A stretch of 41,029 nt of DNA from Candidatus Uhrbacteria bacterium (GTDB taxonomy: Bacteria > Patescibacteriota > Patescibacteriia > JACQRZ01), in contig JACQSC010000003.1 of NCBI GenBank assembly GCA_016206155.1, positions 1 to 41,029 on the forward strand, given 5' to 3'. The notes beneath the pieces were generated by a model, which saw only the letters and a program-made list of their open reading frames with translations, was not told the origin of the DNA and did not search any database. Positions 1 to 8,046 of the stretch are shown piece by piece (positions within the stretch are counted from its first letter, which is position 1; every line of letters begins with the position of its first letter). Both the position numbers and the translations under genes were made by a program.

Positions 1-1
1 C

Positions 2-1498
2 GATAACGGCGATGTCACTCTGACTCATGCAGCAAACTCACTCTCCGTTGCTGGCGGTGATCTGAACGTCGAGATCATTGACGGTCAGACCATTAACCTT
101 GATGGCGACGGTTCACCGACTGCAGACATTCTCACGGTTGGTTCTGGTGATACTTCAGTCACTGACGGTGTTGACGCTCTCCAACTTACTTTCACCGCAT
201 CCAACGCTTCAGGAAACGTTGTTGACATTACCCCGTCAGTAACAAATGGTGGCGCTGGTGTTGCCGAGACATACAACGTCTTTGATGTCGACGCATTCAC
301 CGCAACATCAAACACTAATGCCGGTAATACCCTTGCTCTCAATGGTCTCAATTTTGGCACCCTCACTCAGACAGAGACTCTTGGTACTATCACTGCCACA
401 GCCCTGAACATTGGAACCGGGTGGGACACAGGGCTTTCAATAGGGGACAATACAACAGAAATTGCTCTTACAAGCACAACGGCAACAATCACTGTTGGGA
501 CGGGTATGACTACAGATTCGCTTGATATTAACGGTAACTTAACAATTCATCTTAACGGAACCCAGACTTCTGTCGCATTATGTGGATCTCATACCGGGGC
601 TGGCGGGGCTGCGGTATCAAATGTTCAGATAGTTGACTGTACTGGTACTCCTGCTGCTGACTATGCTGAGCAATATCCAATATATCAGGAAGCCAGAGCA
701 GCCGAACCAACAATCACGTACGGAGATATCGTAGTTCCTGGGACTAAGGTTGTTACGCAAGAAGATGAGTCCAATGGTCAGCGTCAGATCGTGCAGCTCG
801 TGAAATCCTCAAAACCATACCAGGGACCTGTTGCCGGTATTGTCTCAAATAACTATGGCGACTTTACCTCTGCTGGTTATAACATCAAGAAGGAAGACAA
901 CCCGATGCCGGTCGCTCTTGTCGGACGTGTGCCGGTTAACGTGACCAACGAAGGTGGTGCGATTGCGGTTGGTGACTTCGTTACCACCTCATCCACTGCT
1001 GGAAAGGGCATGAAGGCAACCAAGAAGGGTCGTGTCATCGGTATGGCGCTTGGCGCATTTGATGGCACCTCAGGACAGGTTATGGTACAGGTTATAAACA
1101 CCTGGTACGATCCGGAAGATGGCGGAGATAGCGCGGCATCGGCAAAGGACTTCTTTGTTGAAAACAGACTACAACTGGGCGTGGAGACCGTGACGGTTGC
1201 AGACGACGGCGTTGCGTCAAACAAGGCGCTCTCAGTACTGACGCCAAGCACTTCATACGTGGAGATCAAGTGTGAGGATTCCGATGGCTGTAACCTGCAG
1301 GTTGAAGAGACCAATGCTCGCGCAGGAGACCTGTTGTACCTCGCAAGCATTGGCGCCGGAGCGGTAGAGGTTGCGGATCGCGCAGGTGTCTTGAACGGCA
1401 CCAACCCGCTGTTGGCTGAGGATGATACTGCGATGTATATCTACACCAGCGGCAAGGCGAACAACCTCTGGGTGCAGTTGAGCCATTCGGATAACTAG
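2..1498 (+). CDS. Large secreted beta-repeat surface protein, C-terminal part (5' end outside window)
   Basis: The frame is open from base 2, so the gene starts upstream of the window; the internal ATG at 506 is not a convincing start. The first ~200 residues are Thr/Asn/Gly/Asp-rich with short alternating hydrophobic strands (motifs such as LNIGTG, LDINGN), as in long beta-helical adhesins or tail-fibre-like proteins. From the DYAEQYP motif onward (base ~661) the sequence resembles the conserved C-terminal module that ends many phage-fibre and CPR surface proteins: a YAE motif, then GDIVVPG, VAGIVS, PVALVGRVPV, GDFVTTSS, and MKATKKGRVIGMAL. In some families this module matures or trimerises fibres; that role here is inference. 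A ~100-residue beta-rich tail follows. Likely exported and displayed on the cell surface. Confidence 0.75.
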   Translation, partial: DNGDVTLTHAANSLSVAGGDLNVEIIDGQTINLDGDGSPTADILTVGSGDTSVTDGVDALQLTFTASNASGNVVDITPSVTNGGAGVAETYNVFDVDAFTATSNTNAGNTLALNGLNFGTLTQTETLGTITATALNIGTGWDTGLSIGDNTTEIALTSTTATITVGTGMTTDSLDINGNLTIHLNGTQTSVALCGSHTGAGGAAVSNVQIVDCTGTPAADYAEQYPIYQEARAAEPTITYGDIVVPGTKVVTQEDESNGQRQIVQLVKSSKPYQGPVAGIVSNNYGDFTSAGYNIKKEDNPMPVALVGRVPVNVTNEGGAIAVGDFVTTSSTAGKGMKATKKGRVIGMALGAFDGTSGQVMVQVINTWYDPEDGGDSAASAKDFFVENRLQLGVETVTVADDGVASNKALSVLTPSTSYVEIKCEDSDGCNLQVEETNARAGDLLYLASIGAGAVEVADRAGVLNGTNPLLAEDDTAMYIYTSGKANNLWVQLSHSDN

Positions 1499-1504
1499 GG
1501 TGAA

Positions 1505-1538
1505 ACAGGGTACAGGGTACAGGGTACAGGGTACAGGG
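1505..1538. repeat. Tandem heptamer repeat (ACAGGGT)
   Basis: Four and a half copies of the 7-nt unit ACAGGGT start 6 bases after the stop codon of the upstream surface-protein gene. Similar short arrays lie after rpsL, at the end of rplC and after rplV in this window. Confidence 0.9.
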
Positions 1539-1562
1539 GTTAGTGAAGATGACAAAGAAAAT

Positions 1563-1668
1563 CATGGAGAGCCGGAGAAATCCGGTTCTCCATGGGAACT
1601 GGAATCACGTTCTTGGGCTGGATCCCCCGGCAGAGCCGGGCAAGCTGGCCTTCGCCGGGATGACAGGA
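1563..1668. repeat. Intergenic hairpin plus GGATCCC/GCCGGGATGACA dispersed repeat
   Basis: A 13-bp stem with one G-T wobble (ATGGAGAGCCGGA / TCCGGTTCTCCAT, loop GAAA) lies at 1564-1593. It is followed at 1619-1668 by a second palindromic stretch ending CTTCGCCGGGATGACA. The second part recurs almost exactly at 31930-31956 directly before rpsL, so it is a dispersed repeat. It could act as a transcript-end structure for the surface-protein gene. Confidence 0.6.
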
Positions 1669-1682
1669 GAAAATAAAGCTCT

Positions 1683-2162
1683 ATGGCGGAACAAAACACT
1701 ACATTGGAGGAAAAAGTTGACGGATTGGTCACAACAGTCGGCGATCTTTCACAAACAGTTGATGGACTGGTTACAACAGTTGGTGACCTTTCGCAAACAG
1801 TTGATGGACTGGTTACAACAGTTGGTGATCTTGCCGTATCAATGGATGAGCTTGCCAGGATGATAAAGGGCGGGTTTGATGCTGTTGACAAGCGATTTGA
1901 TGCCGTTGAAAAAGATGTTGGTCAACTCAAGACAGACGTCAGTGGGCTCAAGACCGATGTGGGGTACCTTAAATCTCAAATGGTGACAAAGGAATATCTC
2001 GACAAGAAGCTTGGCGATCTGTGGGGTGACGTCATTGTTCTATTTCGCAAAGAGGATAAGAGGGTTTCTGGGATTGTTTCAGTGCTTGAAGAAAAGGCAG
2101 TATTCTCTAGTGCGGATGTTCAGCAGCTTGACAAACTTCGGCCGCTGGTAGTGATTGATTAA
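1683..2162 (+). CDS. Coiled-coil repeat protein
   Basis: A 159-residue soluble protein with no signal peptide. Residues ~12-53 are three copies of a 14-residue unit (VDGLVTTVGDLSQT), encoded by 42-nt DNA repeats starting at 1716, 1758 and 1800. Residues ~65-100 carry further heptad-like units (FDAVDKRFDAVEKDV, LKTDVSGLKTDV). The hydrophobic a/d spacing predicts a long parallel coiled coil, similar to unnamed coiled-coil proteins common in CPR genomes. Its partner and function are unknown. The near-identical repeats point to recent slippage-type expansion. It sits 12 bases before the next gene, so the two are probably cotranscribed. Confidence 0.75.
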   Translation: MAEQNTTLEEKVDGLVTTVGDLSQTVDGLVTTVGDLSQTVDGLVTTVGDLAVSMDELARMIKGGFDAVDKRFDAVEKDVGQLKTDVSGLKTDVGYLKSQMVTKEYLDKKLGDLWGDVIVLFRKEDKRVSGIVSVLEEKAVFSSADVQQLDKLRPLVVID

Positions 2163-2174
2163 GATTAAGGGCAC

Positions 2175-2765
2175 GTGAAGAACGTTCTTTACAGTAAGGT
2201 TTTTCAAAGTATTGCGGGGATCGTCGTGATTGCCGGACTGGTCGGCGGGGGATACTGGGTGTGGAGAGAGCAAAAAACGCCAAAGTTCTACGATCCGGAC
2301 ATTCAGGTGGGGTTCAAGTACTCGCCAGATCTGGTTGGACAGCGGGCATACGATGAGCGTGATGTTGCTGACAAGATTGTGTATCGCATAAAGAACGGCG
2401 AGAAGGTTGATAGCCCGATATTGGTGACCGTGAAGTGGGAGACTGGTTTGCGGAAGGTGAGCAGTGTGCTGCGGTACGACATCCGCGACATTTTGCTTGA
2501 TAACGCCGACAAGCAGTTTGCCAAGCAGTACATCAAGTACGAGAAGAAGAACGAGCGGAAGTTTGACTGGCAAGGCAAGAAAGCGGCTGAGATGGAATTT
2601 GAGTACCTTTCACCTCTTGGCGTCTTCATCCGCCAGCGGATGATGATTCTGATGCGTGATGAGGATACCGCGGTGTACATTTCCGCGCAAACACGGCAGA
2701 AGGAATACGATGCGATAAACAAGAAGTACTTTGAGAAGATATTCAGAACAATTGGGTTTAAATAA
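2175..2765 (+). CDS. Single-pass membrane protein of unknown function
   Basis: 196 residues, starting at a GTG codon (2175). Residues ~10-30 form one hydrophobic segment (SIAGIVVIAGLVGGGYWVW) followed by WREQK, giving a predicted N-in signal anchor with the rest outside the membrane. The extracellular part is mixed alpha/beta with charged residues and contains GFKYSPD and a C-terminal YFEKIFRTIGFK. This layout resembles the small lipoprotein/PsbP-like domains often annotated as hypothetical in CPR genomes, but I cannot name a family. An AT-rich terminator-like repeat follows it. Confidence 0.65.
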   Translation: MKNVLYSKVFQSIAGIVVIAGLVGGGYWVWREQKTPKFYDPDIQVGFKYSPDLVGQRAYDERDVADKIVYRIKNGEKVDSPILVTVKWETGLRKVSSVLRYDIRDILLDNADKQFAKQYIKYEKKNERKFDWQGKKAAEMEFEYLSPLGVFIRQRMMILMRDEDTAVYISAQTRQKEYDAINKKYFEKIFRTIGFK

Positions 2766-2778
2766 AAACGAGCGATGC

Positions 2779-2838
2779 AAAAAACTACAAGACAGAATTT
2801 AACATTAATTACCTTTGAATTTTGAGTTGTAGTTTTTT
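2779..2838 (+). terminator. Possible intrinsic terminator with long loop
   Basis: AAAAAACTACAA at 2779-2790 is perfectly complementary to TTGTAGTTTTTT at 2827-2838. This gives a 12-bp stem with a 36-nt AT-rich loop, and the 3' arm ends in a T run. It lies just after the membrane-protein stop codon. The long loop makes it weaker than a classical terminator. Confidence 0.45.
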
Positions 2839-2871
2839 CTTTTTAACCGTTTTTTTGCTTTACACCTTTTT

Positions 2872-4989
2872 ATGAAAAAAATCATCTCCACGGTCTTGCT
2901 CTTCTCACTGATTTTTGGAACCATTGGGGTTGGCGCACTGCCTGCCAGCGCACAGCCGTTGAACTATGCGACAGTCGATGCGACGGTTTCCTTTTCCGGA
3001 TCGGGCAGGACACTCACCATTCGCGCAGGCAGCACTGCCGACTCTCTGCTGATTGGCACCACCAACATGACGGTGAGCATTTCTTCTGGACAGACATTTA
3101 CTGTTCGGGATACGGGAACGACGAATAGCACCTTTCGCAAGATTGATGTGAGCGATGGCACGACCACCGGGTGCGCGTCTGGCAACGTGGGAAGTGAGGT
3201 AATCATCTCAATTGGAACAGGAACTCGCACGGTTATTATCACGCCCACAGATATCAGCGTCTCCTGTAACGCGGTAGCAGTCGCAGCAGGCGGTGGCGGC
3301 GGAGGCGGTACGACAACGACAACGACCACCACAACAACAGAGCAGACAGCCGAGCAGAAAGCCGCCGCTGATGTTGCGGCAAAGGCAGCGGCAGACAAGA
3401 AAGCCACAGATGAAAAGGTAGCACAGGAGAAAACAGCAGAAGCAACCCTCCAGCCCGTGACCGTAAAAACAGTTGACGTAGCGGTGACCGATACAAAACA
3501 GGTGCAAGACGTTGCAACGGGGGTGACCGCTGCCGACCTTGGCGTTGGGACTGTTACGGCTTCAAACCTAACGGTTAAGAAGACAGGCGAGGCAACGAAA
3601 GAGATAGCAGGAGAAAAACCAACGATAGATAAGCAAATCAAAGCCGCGCTGGAAAAGGATGCTCGTGACGACACCGCAAAAAAAGCGCTTACCGATGTTA
3701 GAAGCGCCGTTTCTCTCGGAAGTCTGAAGGCCCTGCCAACGAGCACAAAGGTTGAGTCATTCACCGTGAGTGACAAGACATCGGGGAAGAGCGTGAGCGT
3801 CTCAAAGGTGAGCCAGAGCGTTCAGGCAAAAGAAACACTGCAAAACGTGAAGATTCTCGTCACCATTCCAAAAGACGTTGCAAAGAGCGCGTCAGAGTTG
3901 ACCTTTCCTGGCCTCAAGCCAACAATTATTCAGGACGACCCGATTGTTGAGTGGACCATTGCCGAGCTGAAGGCGGGTGAGCAGGCAGAGCTTTCCTATC
4001 AAGTAAACAAGAAGATTGAGTCGATTGATACGAAGGTTGTCGCAACCGCATCGGCGCCAATTTCAAAAGAAACAGTGTTTGTATTTAAGGACGGCAAGTT
4101 TGTCGCCGTGAGTAAAGAGGAAGCCGCGCGCATTGAAGCAGAAGCGGCGGCATCCGCCGCCGCTAAAGCTCCGGCGCAACCAGAGGAAAAAGCGCCAATT
4201 TCTGAGAAACAGGAGAAACCGGTGTCCATAGAAGTGCCTTCGCCCCAGGCAGTGGCTGTTGCGCGGGCAAAGCACATCGATGATATCGTAAAGAACGAAG
4301 CGCCGGCATTGGCAAGCGCGCTGAGCGTAGCCGCATTCCTTGAAGCGTTGAACCATGCAACGGGACAGGCGCTTGTACGTAATGAGGCGGCAGAAGACAA
4401 GACGATCTCAGACATTTTGCCAAAGCTCAACATCGACCTCAAGGCGCTCCTTGCGGCGGCGCGGCTCAGCATGGCGGCGGTGACCGATAGTAACGGGAAG
4501 CCCGCTTCTATAGATGGGGCGAGCTTAGAGCGTATCGTTGCATACATCACCTATGGCACGCCGACAACGTTGAAGATTGGCGCCGGCGAGCGCGCGGGCG
4601 TGCTCAACAGCTATATAGCCGCGTGCGGCAAGGTGCCAAGCAAAGAGGGCGAGTGGGCAGACCTTCTCAAGATTGCGGGCGGACGATTCCCTGCCGGCAC
4701 GTGCGATCTGACCAAGGAGCGCGCGGGAGCAAACTTCAAACGCGTGTACAAGCGCGATGCGCGCAAGGAAAACGCGAATGATCAGGCGGCGTTGACGATC
4801 ATGCAGTATGGCCTTTTGCCGGTAAAGGCTGTGAAGGTCGGCGAAGGGGCGGCGGTTGTACCGAACCGCGATACGCAAAAAGAAAAACAAGCAATCCTCG
4901 CATTCAAAAAGATCTTTGGCTACTATCCCTCGACGGCAACGGCATGGAATGTTGTCCGCGCCATAGCATACTCCGGCACGCAAAGGTAA
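2872..4989 (+). CDS. Secreted Ala/Lys-rich surface protein
   Basis: 705 residues. Residues 1-27 are a Sec signal peptide (KK, hydrophobic core, PASAQ cleavage-like site). A beta-rich N-terminal domain (~30-140) follows, then a linker of seven glycines and ten threonines (~141-157). Next come an Ala/Lys/Glu-rich helical segment, a middle domain with LQNVKILVTIPKDV and ELKAGEQAELSYQV (looks like an immunoglobulin-like/DUF11-type fold), a second Ala-rich region, and a C-terminal domain ending AFKKIFGYYPSTATAWNVVRAIAYS. That last motif recurs at the ends of many secreted CPR proteins. Function unknown; a wall- or envelope-associated structural protein is the best guess. The second in-frame region (~565-650) contains paired cysteines (AACGKVP, AGTCDL). 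Confidence 0.7.
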   Translation: MKKIISTVLLFSLIFGTIGVGALPASAQPLNYATVDATVSFSGSGRTLTIRAGSTADSLLIGTTNMTVSISSGQTFTVRDTGTTNSTFRKIDVSDGTTTGCASGNVGSEVIISIGTGTRTVIITPTDISVSCNAVAVAAGGGGGGGTTTTTTTTTTEQTAEQKAAADVAAKAAADKKATDEKVAQEKTAEATLQPVTVKTVDVAVTDTKQVQDVATGVTAADLGVGTVTASNLTVKKTGEATKEIAGEKPTIDKQIKAALEKDARDDTAKKALTDVRSAVSLGSLKALPTSTKVESFTVSDKTSGKSVSVSKVSQSVQAKETLQNVKILVTIPKDVAKSASELTFPGLKPTIIQDDPIVEWTIAELKAGEQAELSYQVNKKIESIDTKVVATASAPISKETVFVFKDGKFVAVSKEEAARIEAEAAASAAAKAPAQPEEKAPISEKQEKPVSIEVPSPQAVAVARAKHIDDIVKNEAPALASALSVAAFLEALNHATGQALVRNEAAEDKTISDILPKLNIDLKALLAAARLSMAAVTDSNGKPASIDGASLERIVAYITYGTPTTLKIGAGERAGVLNSYIAACGKVPSKEGEWADLLKIAGGRFPAGTCDLTKERAGANFKRVYKRDARKENANDQAALTIMQYGLLPVKAVKVGEGAAVVPNRDTQKEKQAILAFKKIFGYYPSTATAWNVVRAIAYSGTQR

Positions 4990-4993
4990 GATT

Positions 4994-5040
4994 TTGACAT
5001 TATAGCGAGGTTTGGTACACTCGGAGGATTATCATCCTCC
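4994..5040 (+). promoter_or_regulatory. Promoter and start-site hairpin of the TPR gene
   Basis: TTGACA (4994-4999), 16-bp spacer, TACACT (5016-5021); predicted transcription start near 5028. A perfect 7-bp hairpin GGAGGAT-TATC-ATCCTCC occupies 5023-5040 and ends 2 bases before the ATG at 5043. Its 5' arm holds the only SD-like GGAGG, but the predicted transcription start lies within or after that arm. Confidence 0.55.
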
Positions 5041-5042
5041 GT

Positions 5043-5738
5043 ATGGACCTTGCGAACAAGCGACAAACAGTAACCCTTCTTCTTGTGTGGGCCGCTCTTC
5101 TTGCGGCGGCCTGGTTTGCTTCACCCGCGTTTATGCGATCGGCGTTGCGGCTTTCTGCTTCGTTGCCGCATCGCGCAGTGACATCCGAGCTTTCCGTAGA
5201 TGATCGTGCGGCAACGCGAGTCGAGATTAATGATCTTCGCAAAAAGATTTTTTCAAAAAAACAGCAAGGTGATACGAGCGTTACTGACGATGCGCTTGAA
5301 CTGGCAATTCGTTATGAAAAGCTCGGCGCGTACTGGAAGGCAAAGCAGAGTCTTTCGCATATCCTAAAGCGTGAGAGCGCCAATGCTCAGGCATGGATGC
5401 ATCTGTCACGCATCTTCGAGGGACTGACGCTCTATAGCGACGCGGCAGAAGCATGGCGCACAACCATTGAGCTTGATCCAAAAAATCCATCCAACTACGC
5501 GCGGCTCGCCTACGTGCTTGACCGGCGCTTCAACGATAGCTTTAGCGCCAACGGTGTGTATGTTGAGGGCCTGGTGCGCTCCGGCAATACGCCAGAGCTC
5601 ATGCGATCGTATGCCCTGTTTCTTGAACGCATCGGAGAGAAGAACGCAGCCCTGCTCTACTGGAGGGCGTTGTTTGAAAAAGAACCTCAAGACACTTCAA
5701 TTCAGGACCGAATCCGTGATCTGGAGAATACAATGTGA
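5043..5738 (+). CDS. Membrane-anchored TPR-repeat protein
   Basis: 231 residues. An N-terminal hydrophobic stretch (~10-30, LLLVWAALLAAAWFASPAFM) predicts a membrane anchor. Residues ~75-225 form about four tetratricopeptide-type helical hairpins, with motifs such as AIRYEKLGAYWKAKQSL, AQAWMHLSRIFEGLTLYSDAAEAW and NPSNYARLAYVLDRR. The ALLYWRALFEKEPQD repeat closes the array. TPR scaffolds mediate protein-protein contacts, often in envelope or pilus assembly; the partner is not evident here. The gene has its own promoter and ends 16 bases before the tRNA-like gene. Confidence 0.7.
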   Translation: MDLANKRQTVTLLLVWAALLAAAWFASPAFMRSALRLSASLPHRAVTSELSVDDRAATRVEINDLRKKIFSKKQQGDTSVTDDALELAIRYEKLGAYWKAKQSLSHILKRESANAQAWMHLSRIFEGLTLYSDAAEAWRTTIELDPKNPSNYARLAYVLDRRFNDSFSANGVYVEGLVRSGNTPELMRSYALFLERIGEKNAALLYWRALFEKEPQDTSIQDRIRDLENTM

Positions 5739-5744
5739 TATAAT
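5739..5744 (+). promoter_or_regulatory. -10 box of the tRNA-like gene
   Basis: A perfect TATAAT overlaps the stop region of the TPR gene and lies 10 bases before the start of the acceptor stem at 5755, as expected for a stable-RNA promoter. No good -35 box is visible. Confidence 0.5.
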
Positions 5745-5754
5745 TGTTTCGCAG

Positions 5755-5822
5755 GCCGGTGGCTTGGTGCAGAATCAGAATCGGTACTCTGGATTCTCCG
5801 GGTTCAAATCCCGGCACCGGCT
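5755..5822 (+). tRNA. tRNA-like gene with abnormal D/anticodon region (possibly Gln-CUG derived)
   Basis: The ends are those of a true tRNA: a 7-bp acceptor stem GCCGGTG (5755-5761)/CACCGGC (5815-5821), and a perfect T arm CCGGG-TTCAAAT-CCCGG (5798-5814). Only 36 bases lie between them instead of ~41, and they do not form a normal D arm plus anticodon arm. CTCTGGA (5787-5793) matches the Gln(CUG) loop, but its 3' stem strand is missing. The best alternative fold is AGAATC (5777-5782)/GATTCT (5792-5797) with a 9-nt loop and no variable loop. No CCA is encoded. It is either a degraded or rearranged tRNA, or a very unusual one. Confidence 0.5.
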
Positions 5823-5847
5823 TTGCAATGTTATCCACAAGACACTC

Positions 5848-5875
5848 TTGACAACTGGTTAAATTGTGCTACTAT
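5848..5875 (+). promoter_or_regulatory. Promoter of a short orphan transcript
   Basis: TTGACA (5848-5853), 16-bp spacer, TACTAT (5870-5875). It lies downstream of the tRNA-like gene and upstream of a strong terminator, with no ORF between. Confidence 0.5.
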
Positions 5876-5881
5876 TATTCT

Positions 5882-5960
5882 AGATTACCGATTCTGGTTC
5901 ATTTGCACCTCGTGTGCTGCACCATGCAGAATCATGAAGAAGCCCCGAAAGGGGTTTTTT
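5882..5960 (+). ncRNA. Candidate ~80-nt small RNA between promoter and terminator
   Basis: The predicted transcript runs from about 5882 to the terminator at 5941-5960 and encodes no ORF. It contains a 7-bp stem GATTCTG (5889-5895)/CAGAATC (5927-5933) enclosing a small GCAC/GTGC hairpin. Bases 5885-5895 (TACCGATTCTG) are exactly complementary to 5776-5786 in the neighbouring tRNA-like gene. The following bases also resemble the 3' half of that gene (ATTCT..GGTTCA..GCACC), so it may instead be a decayed tRNA duplicate. Expression is inferred from promoter and terminator only. Confidence 0.35.
5941..5960 (+). terminator. Intrinsic terminator
   Basis: CCCC (5943-5946), GAAA tetraloop, GGGG (5951-5954), then six T. 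Flanking A/T pairs lengthen the stem. It would end transcripts from the tRNA-like gene and from the promoter at 5848. Confidence 0.8.
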
Positions 5961-5968
5961 CTTTTGTC

Positions 5969-5996
5969 TTGAAAAGTATACACAAGCAGGTATACT
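5969..5996 (+). promoter_or_regulatory. Promoter of the subtilase gene, probably leaderless, with repeated GTATAC
   Basis: TTGAAA (5969-5974), 16-bp spacer, TATACT (5991-5996). The predicted transcription start (~6002-6004) coincides with the ATG at 6004 and no SD is present, so the mRNA is probably leaderless. The palindrome GTATAC occurs twice (5976-5981 and 5990-5995), one copy overlapping the -10 box. This spacing could be an operator. Confidence 0.6.
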
Positions 5997-6003
5997 ATGG
6001 AAT

Positions 6004-8034
6004 ATGAAACGCATTATCCTTGCCGTGATTTTTTTTGTTATTTCCGGGAGCTTGGCGCCCCTTTCTTTTTCTCGTGCTGTCGCAGCCGGCATAACCCCCA
6101 ACGATCCTCTTGTTGGCCGTCAGCGCTATCTTGAGCAAATTGGCGCGCAAGGGGCATGGAGTGTGACAATCGGATCGCCGTCTGTTGTCGTCGCGGTTTT
6201 GGATTCTGGACTCGACATGAACCATCCGGACATTCAAGATGCGCTCTGGACAAACATCGCGGAGATCCCGGGGGATGGCATTGACAATGATGGGAATGGG
6301 TATGTGGATGATATCCGCGGGTGGGACTTCATTAATGACATTCCCGATCCCAACCCAAAGTTTGGCGGCGACTTTCTCTACGCGGGCATTCACCACGGTA
6401 CGCTTATCGCCGGCATCATTGCCGCGCGCGGAAACAACGGTCTTGGCATCGCCGGCATTTCGTGGAAGAGCCGCATTATGCCTCTGCGGGTACTTACCAA
6501 CCAAGGAGAGGGGAACGTGTTTGACGTTGCGCGCGCGATTGATTACGCGATTCAAAAAAAAGCAACCATCATCAATTTAAGTTTTCTCGGAACAGACGAA
6601 AGCGGCTATCTGCGCGGCGCAATCCATCGCGCCATTGATGCGGGCATTGTTGTCATCGCCGCTGCCGGCAACAATGAGGCCGGGAAAAGGGGATTCAATC
6701 TCGATGCGTCTCCGGTGTTCCCCGCGTGTTTTAATAATTCGCTTGACGGTGTGATCGCGGTTGGGTCTATCGATGCGTTGGGCCAGAAAGTTCCCTTCTC
6801 TAATTTTGGTACCTGTATCGACGTTGTCGCACCGGGCCAGGATCTCTACGCGACGCAAGCCGTTAATTATGAACGATTCGGCTTTGACCATTTTTACGGA
6901 GGGGGGTGGTCTGGCACATCGCTTTCAACCGCGATGGTTACGGGCGTTGTTGCGCTCATGAAGGCGGCCAATCCATCGTTGTCGCCCTCAGACATCGCCG
7001 GATTATTCCGGAAGAACTGCGATTCGGTCGATGCCCTTAATCCCAGCTACAAAGGAAAGCTCGGATGTGGGCAATTGAATGCCGCAAAGCTCGTGCGCTC
7101 AGCGCTTGACACCAGAGAGCCGCACAACAGCGGTGCGGGTGCGGCAATCACCATTGCAGGCGCTGACGGAACAGTGCCGGTATCTTTTTTTGATCAAAGG
7201 GGAGTTTCCATAAAGGATAGAAAGCCATTTTTTCCCTTTGCGCCGTTTCGCGTGCCGTATACAATTGGCACATCTTTTCAAAGCGGACTCACGGTTGTCG
7301 CCGCGGGCGCCGGTGGCGGACCACACGTTCGCGTCTTTAATCGAGAGGGCGCGCTTGTGAGCCAATTCTTCGCGTATGATAAGCGATGGCGCATTGGCGC
7401 AGTTGCGGCAATTGGCGATATTGATGGCGATGGAGAGGAAGAGATTGTCACGGCGCCCGCGTCACGGGGAGGCGCGCACGTGAAGATTTTTTCGCTTTCA
7501 GGCATATTTAAGAAAAGCTTCTTTGCCTATTCCAAGGATATGCGTACCGGCTATACGCTGGCTCTTGGCGACATAAACAACGACGGCAAAAAAGATATTG
7601 TGATCTCAGCCGCCGGCGGTGCCGCTGGAGGATCAGTCAAGGTTTTTTCCTGGGAGGGGAGACTCCTGACTCAATTTGTCGCATATCCAAACAGCGCCAT
7701 TGATGAGCTAGCCCTCGCGATTGGCGATGTAAATGGCGATCAAGAAGAAGAGATTGTCGTAGCACCGGCACGAGGACGCGCACCGCTCGCTATTTTTTCA
7801 AAAGCTGGTGTATTGATGCACGCGGCATTTCCGTATGGGCAGGGATATGAGCGCGGCATGTCACTGGCTATTGGCGATGTCGGCGGGAATGGTCGAAATG
7901 AAATCGTCGCAGTTCCGCGCACACGCGCACCGGCGCATGTGCAGATTCTTGACGGGAGCGGCAAGACCGTAGGGACCTTTTTTACTTCATCGCCAGACGT
8001 ACGCACGGGTTTTATCATAACACTTGTTCCATAA
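6004..8034 (+). CDS. Secreted subtilisin-like serine protease (S8) with C-terminal FG-GAP-type repeats
   Basis: 676 residues. A signal peptide spans ~1-28. The peptidase S8 domain (~30-370) has a full catalytic triad: Asp67 in AVLDSGLD, His131 in HHGTLIAG, Ser306 in SGTSLSTAM, with the oxyanion Asn223 in AAAGNN. An acidic loop GDGIDNDGNGYVDD (~90-103) looks like a calcium site. The C-terminal ~280 residues contain four FG-GAP/VCBS-like repeats, each with a calcium-loop motif of type GDxxxDGxxEIV (GDIDGDGEEEIV, GDINNDGKKDIV, GDVNGDQEEEIV, GDVGGNGRNEIV), predicting a beta-propeller or lectin-like binding surface. It is likely exported and either cell-attached or released. It begins the run 6.0-15.6 kb. 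Confidence 0.9.
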   Translation: MKRIILAVIFFVISGSLAPLSFSRAVAAGITPNDPLVGRQRYLEQIGAQGAWSVTIGSPSVVVAVLDSGLDMNHPDIQDALWTNIAEIPGDGIDNDGNGYVDDIRGWDFINDIPDPNPKFGGDFLYAGIHHGTLIAGIIAARGNNGLGIAGISWKSRIMPLRVLTNQGEGNVFDVARAIDYAIQKKATIINLSFLGTDESGYLRGAIHRAIDAGIVVIAAAGNNEAGKRGFNLDASPVFPACFNNSLDGVIAVGSIDALGQKVPFSNFGTCIDVVAPGQDLYATQAVNYERFGFDHFYGGGWSGTSLSTAMVTGVVALMKAANPSLSPSDIAGLFRKNCDSVDALNPSYKGKLGCGQLNAAKLVRSALDTREPHNSGAGAAITIAGADGTVPVSFFDQRGVSIKDRKPFFPFAPFRVPYTIGTSFQSGLTVVAAGAGGGPHVRVFNREGALVSQFFAYDKRWRIGAVAAIGDIDGDGEEEIVTAPASRGGAHVKIFSLSGIFKKSFFAYSKDMRTGYTLALGDINNDGKKDIVISAAGGAAGGSVKVFSWEGRLLTQFVAYPNSAIDELALAIGDVNGDQEEEIVVAPARGRAPLAIFSKAGVLMHAAFPYGQGYERGMSLAIGDVGGNGRNEIVAVPRTRAPAHVQILDGSGKTVGTFFTSSPDVRTGFIITLVP

Positions 8035-8046
8035 CATATACCCTCT

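Noticed and set aside
1505-1538. CRISPR array
   Set aside because: The ACAGGGT, AAGGTTGA and AACCCCT arrays have 7-8-nt units and no spacers, and no cas genes are present.
1253-1565. Minus-strand ORFs with CTLYPVPC repeats
   Set aside because: They are the reverse translation of the ACAGGGT heptamer array and of the surface-protein gene; no start signal and no family resemblance.
3208-3517. Cys-rich and Leu/Arg-rich minus-strand ORFs
   Set aside because: Shadows of the Gly/Thr linker and Ala/Lys-rich region of the secreted 705-residue protein; odd composition follows from the coding strand.
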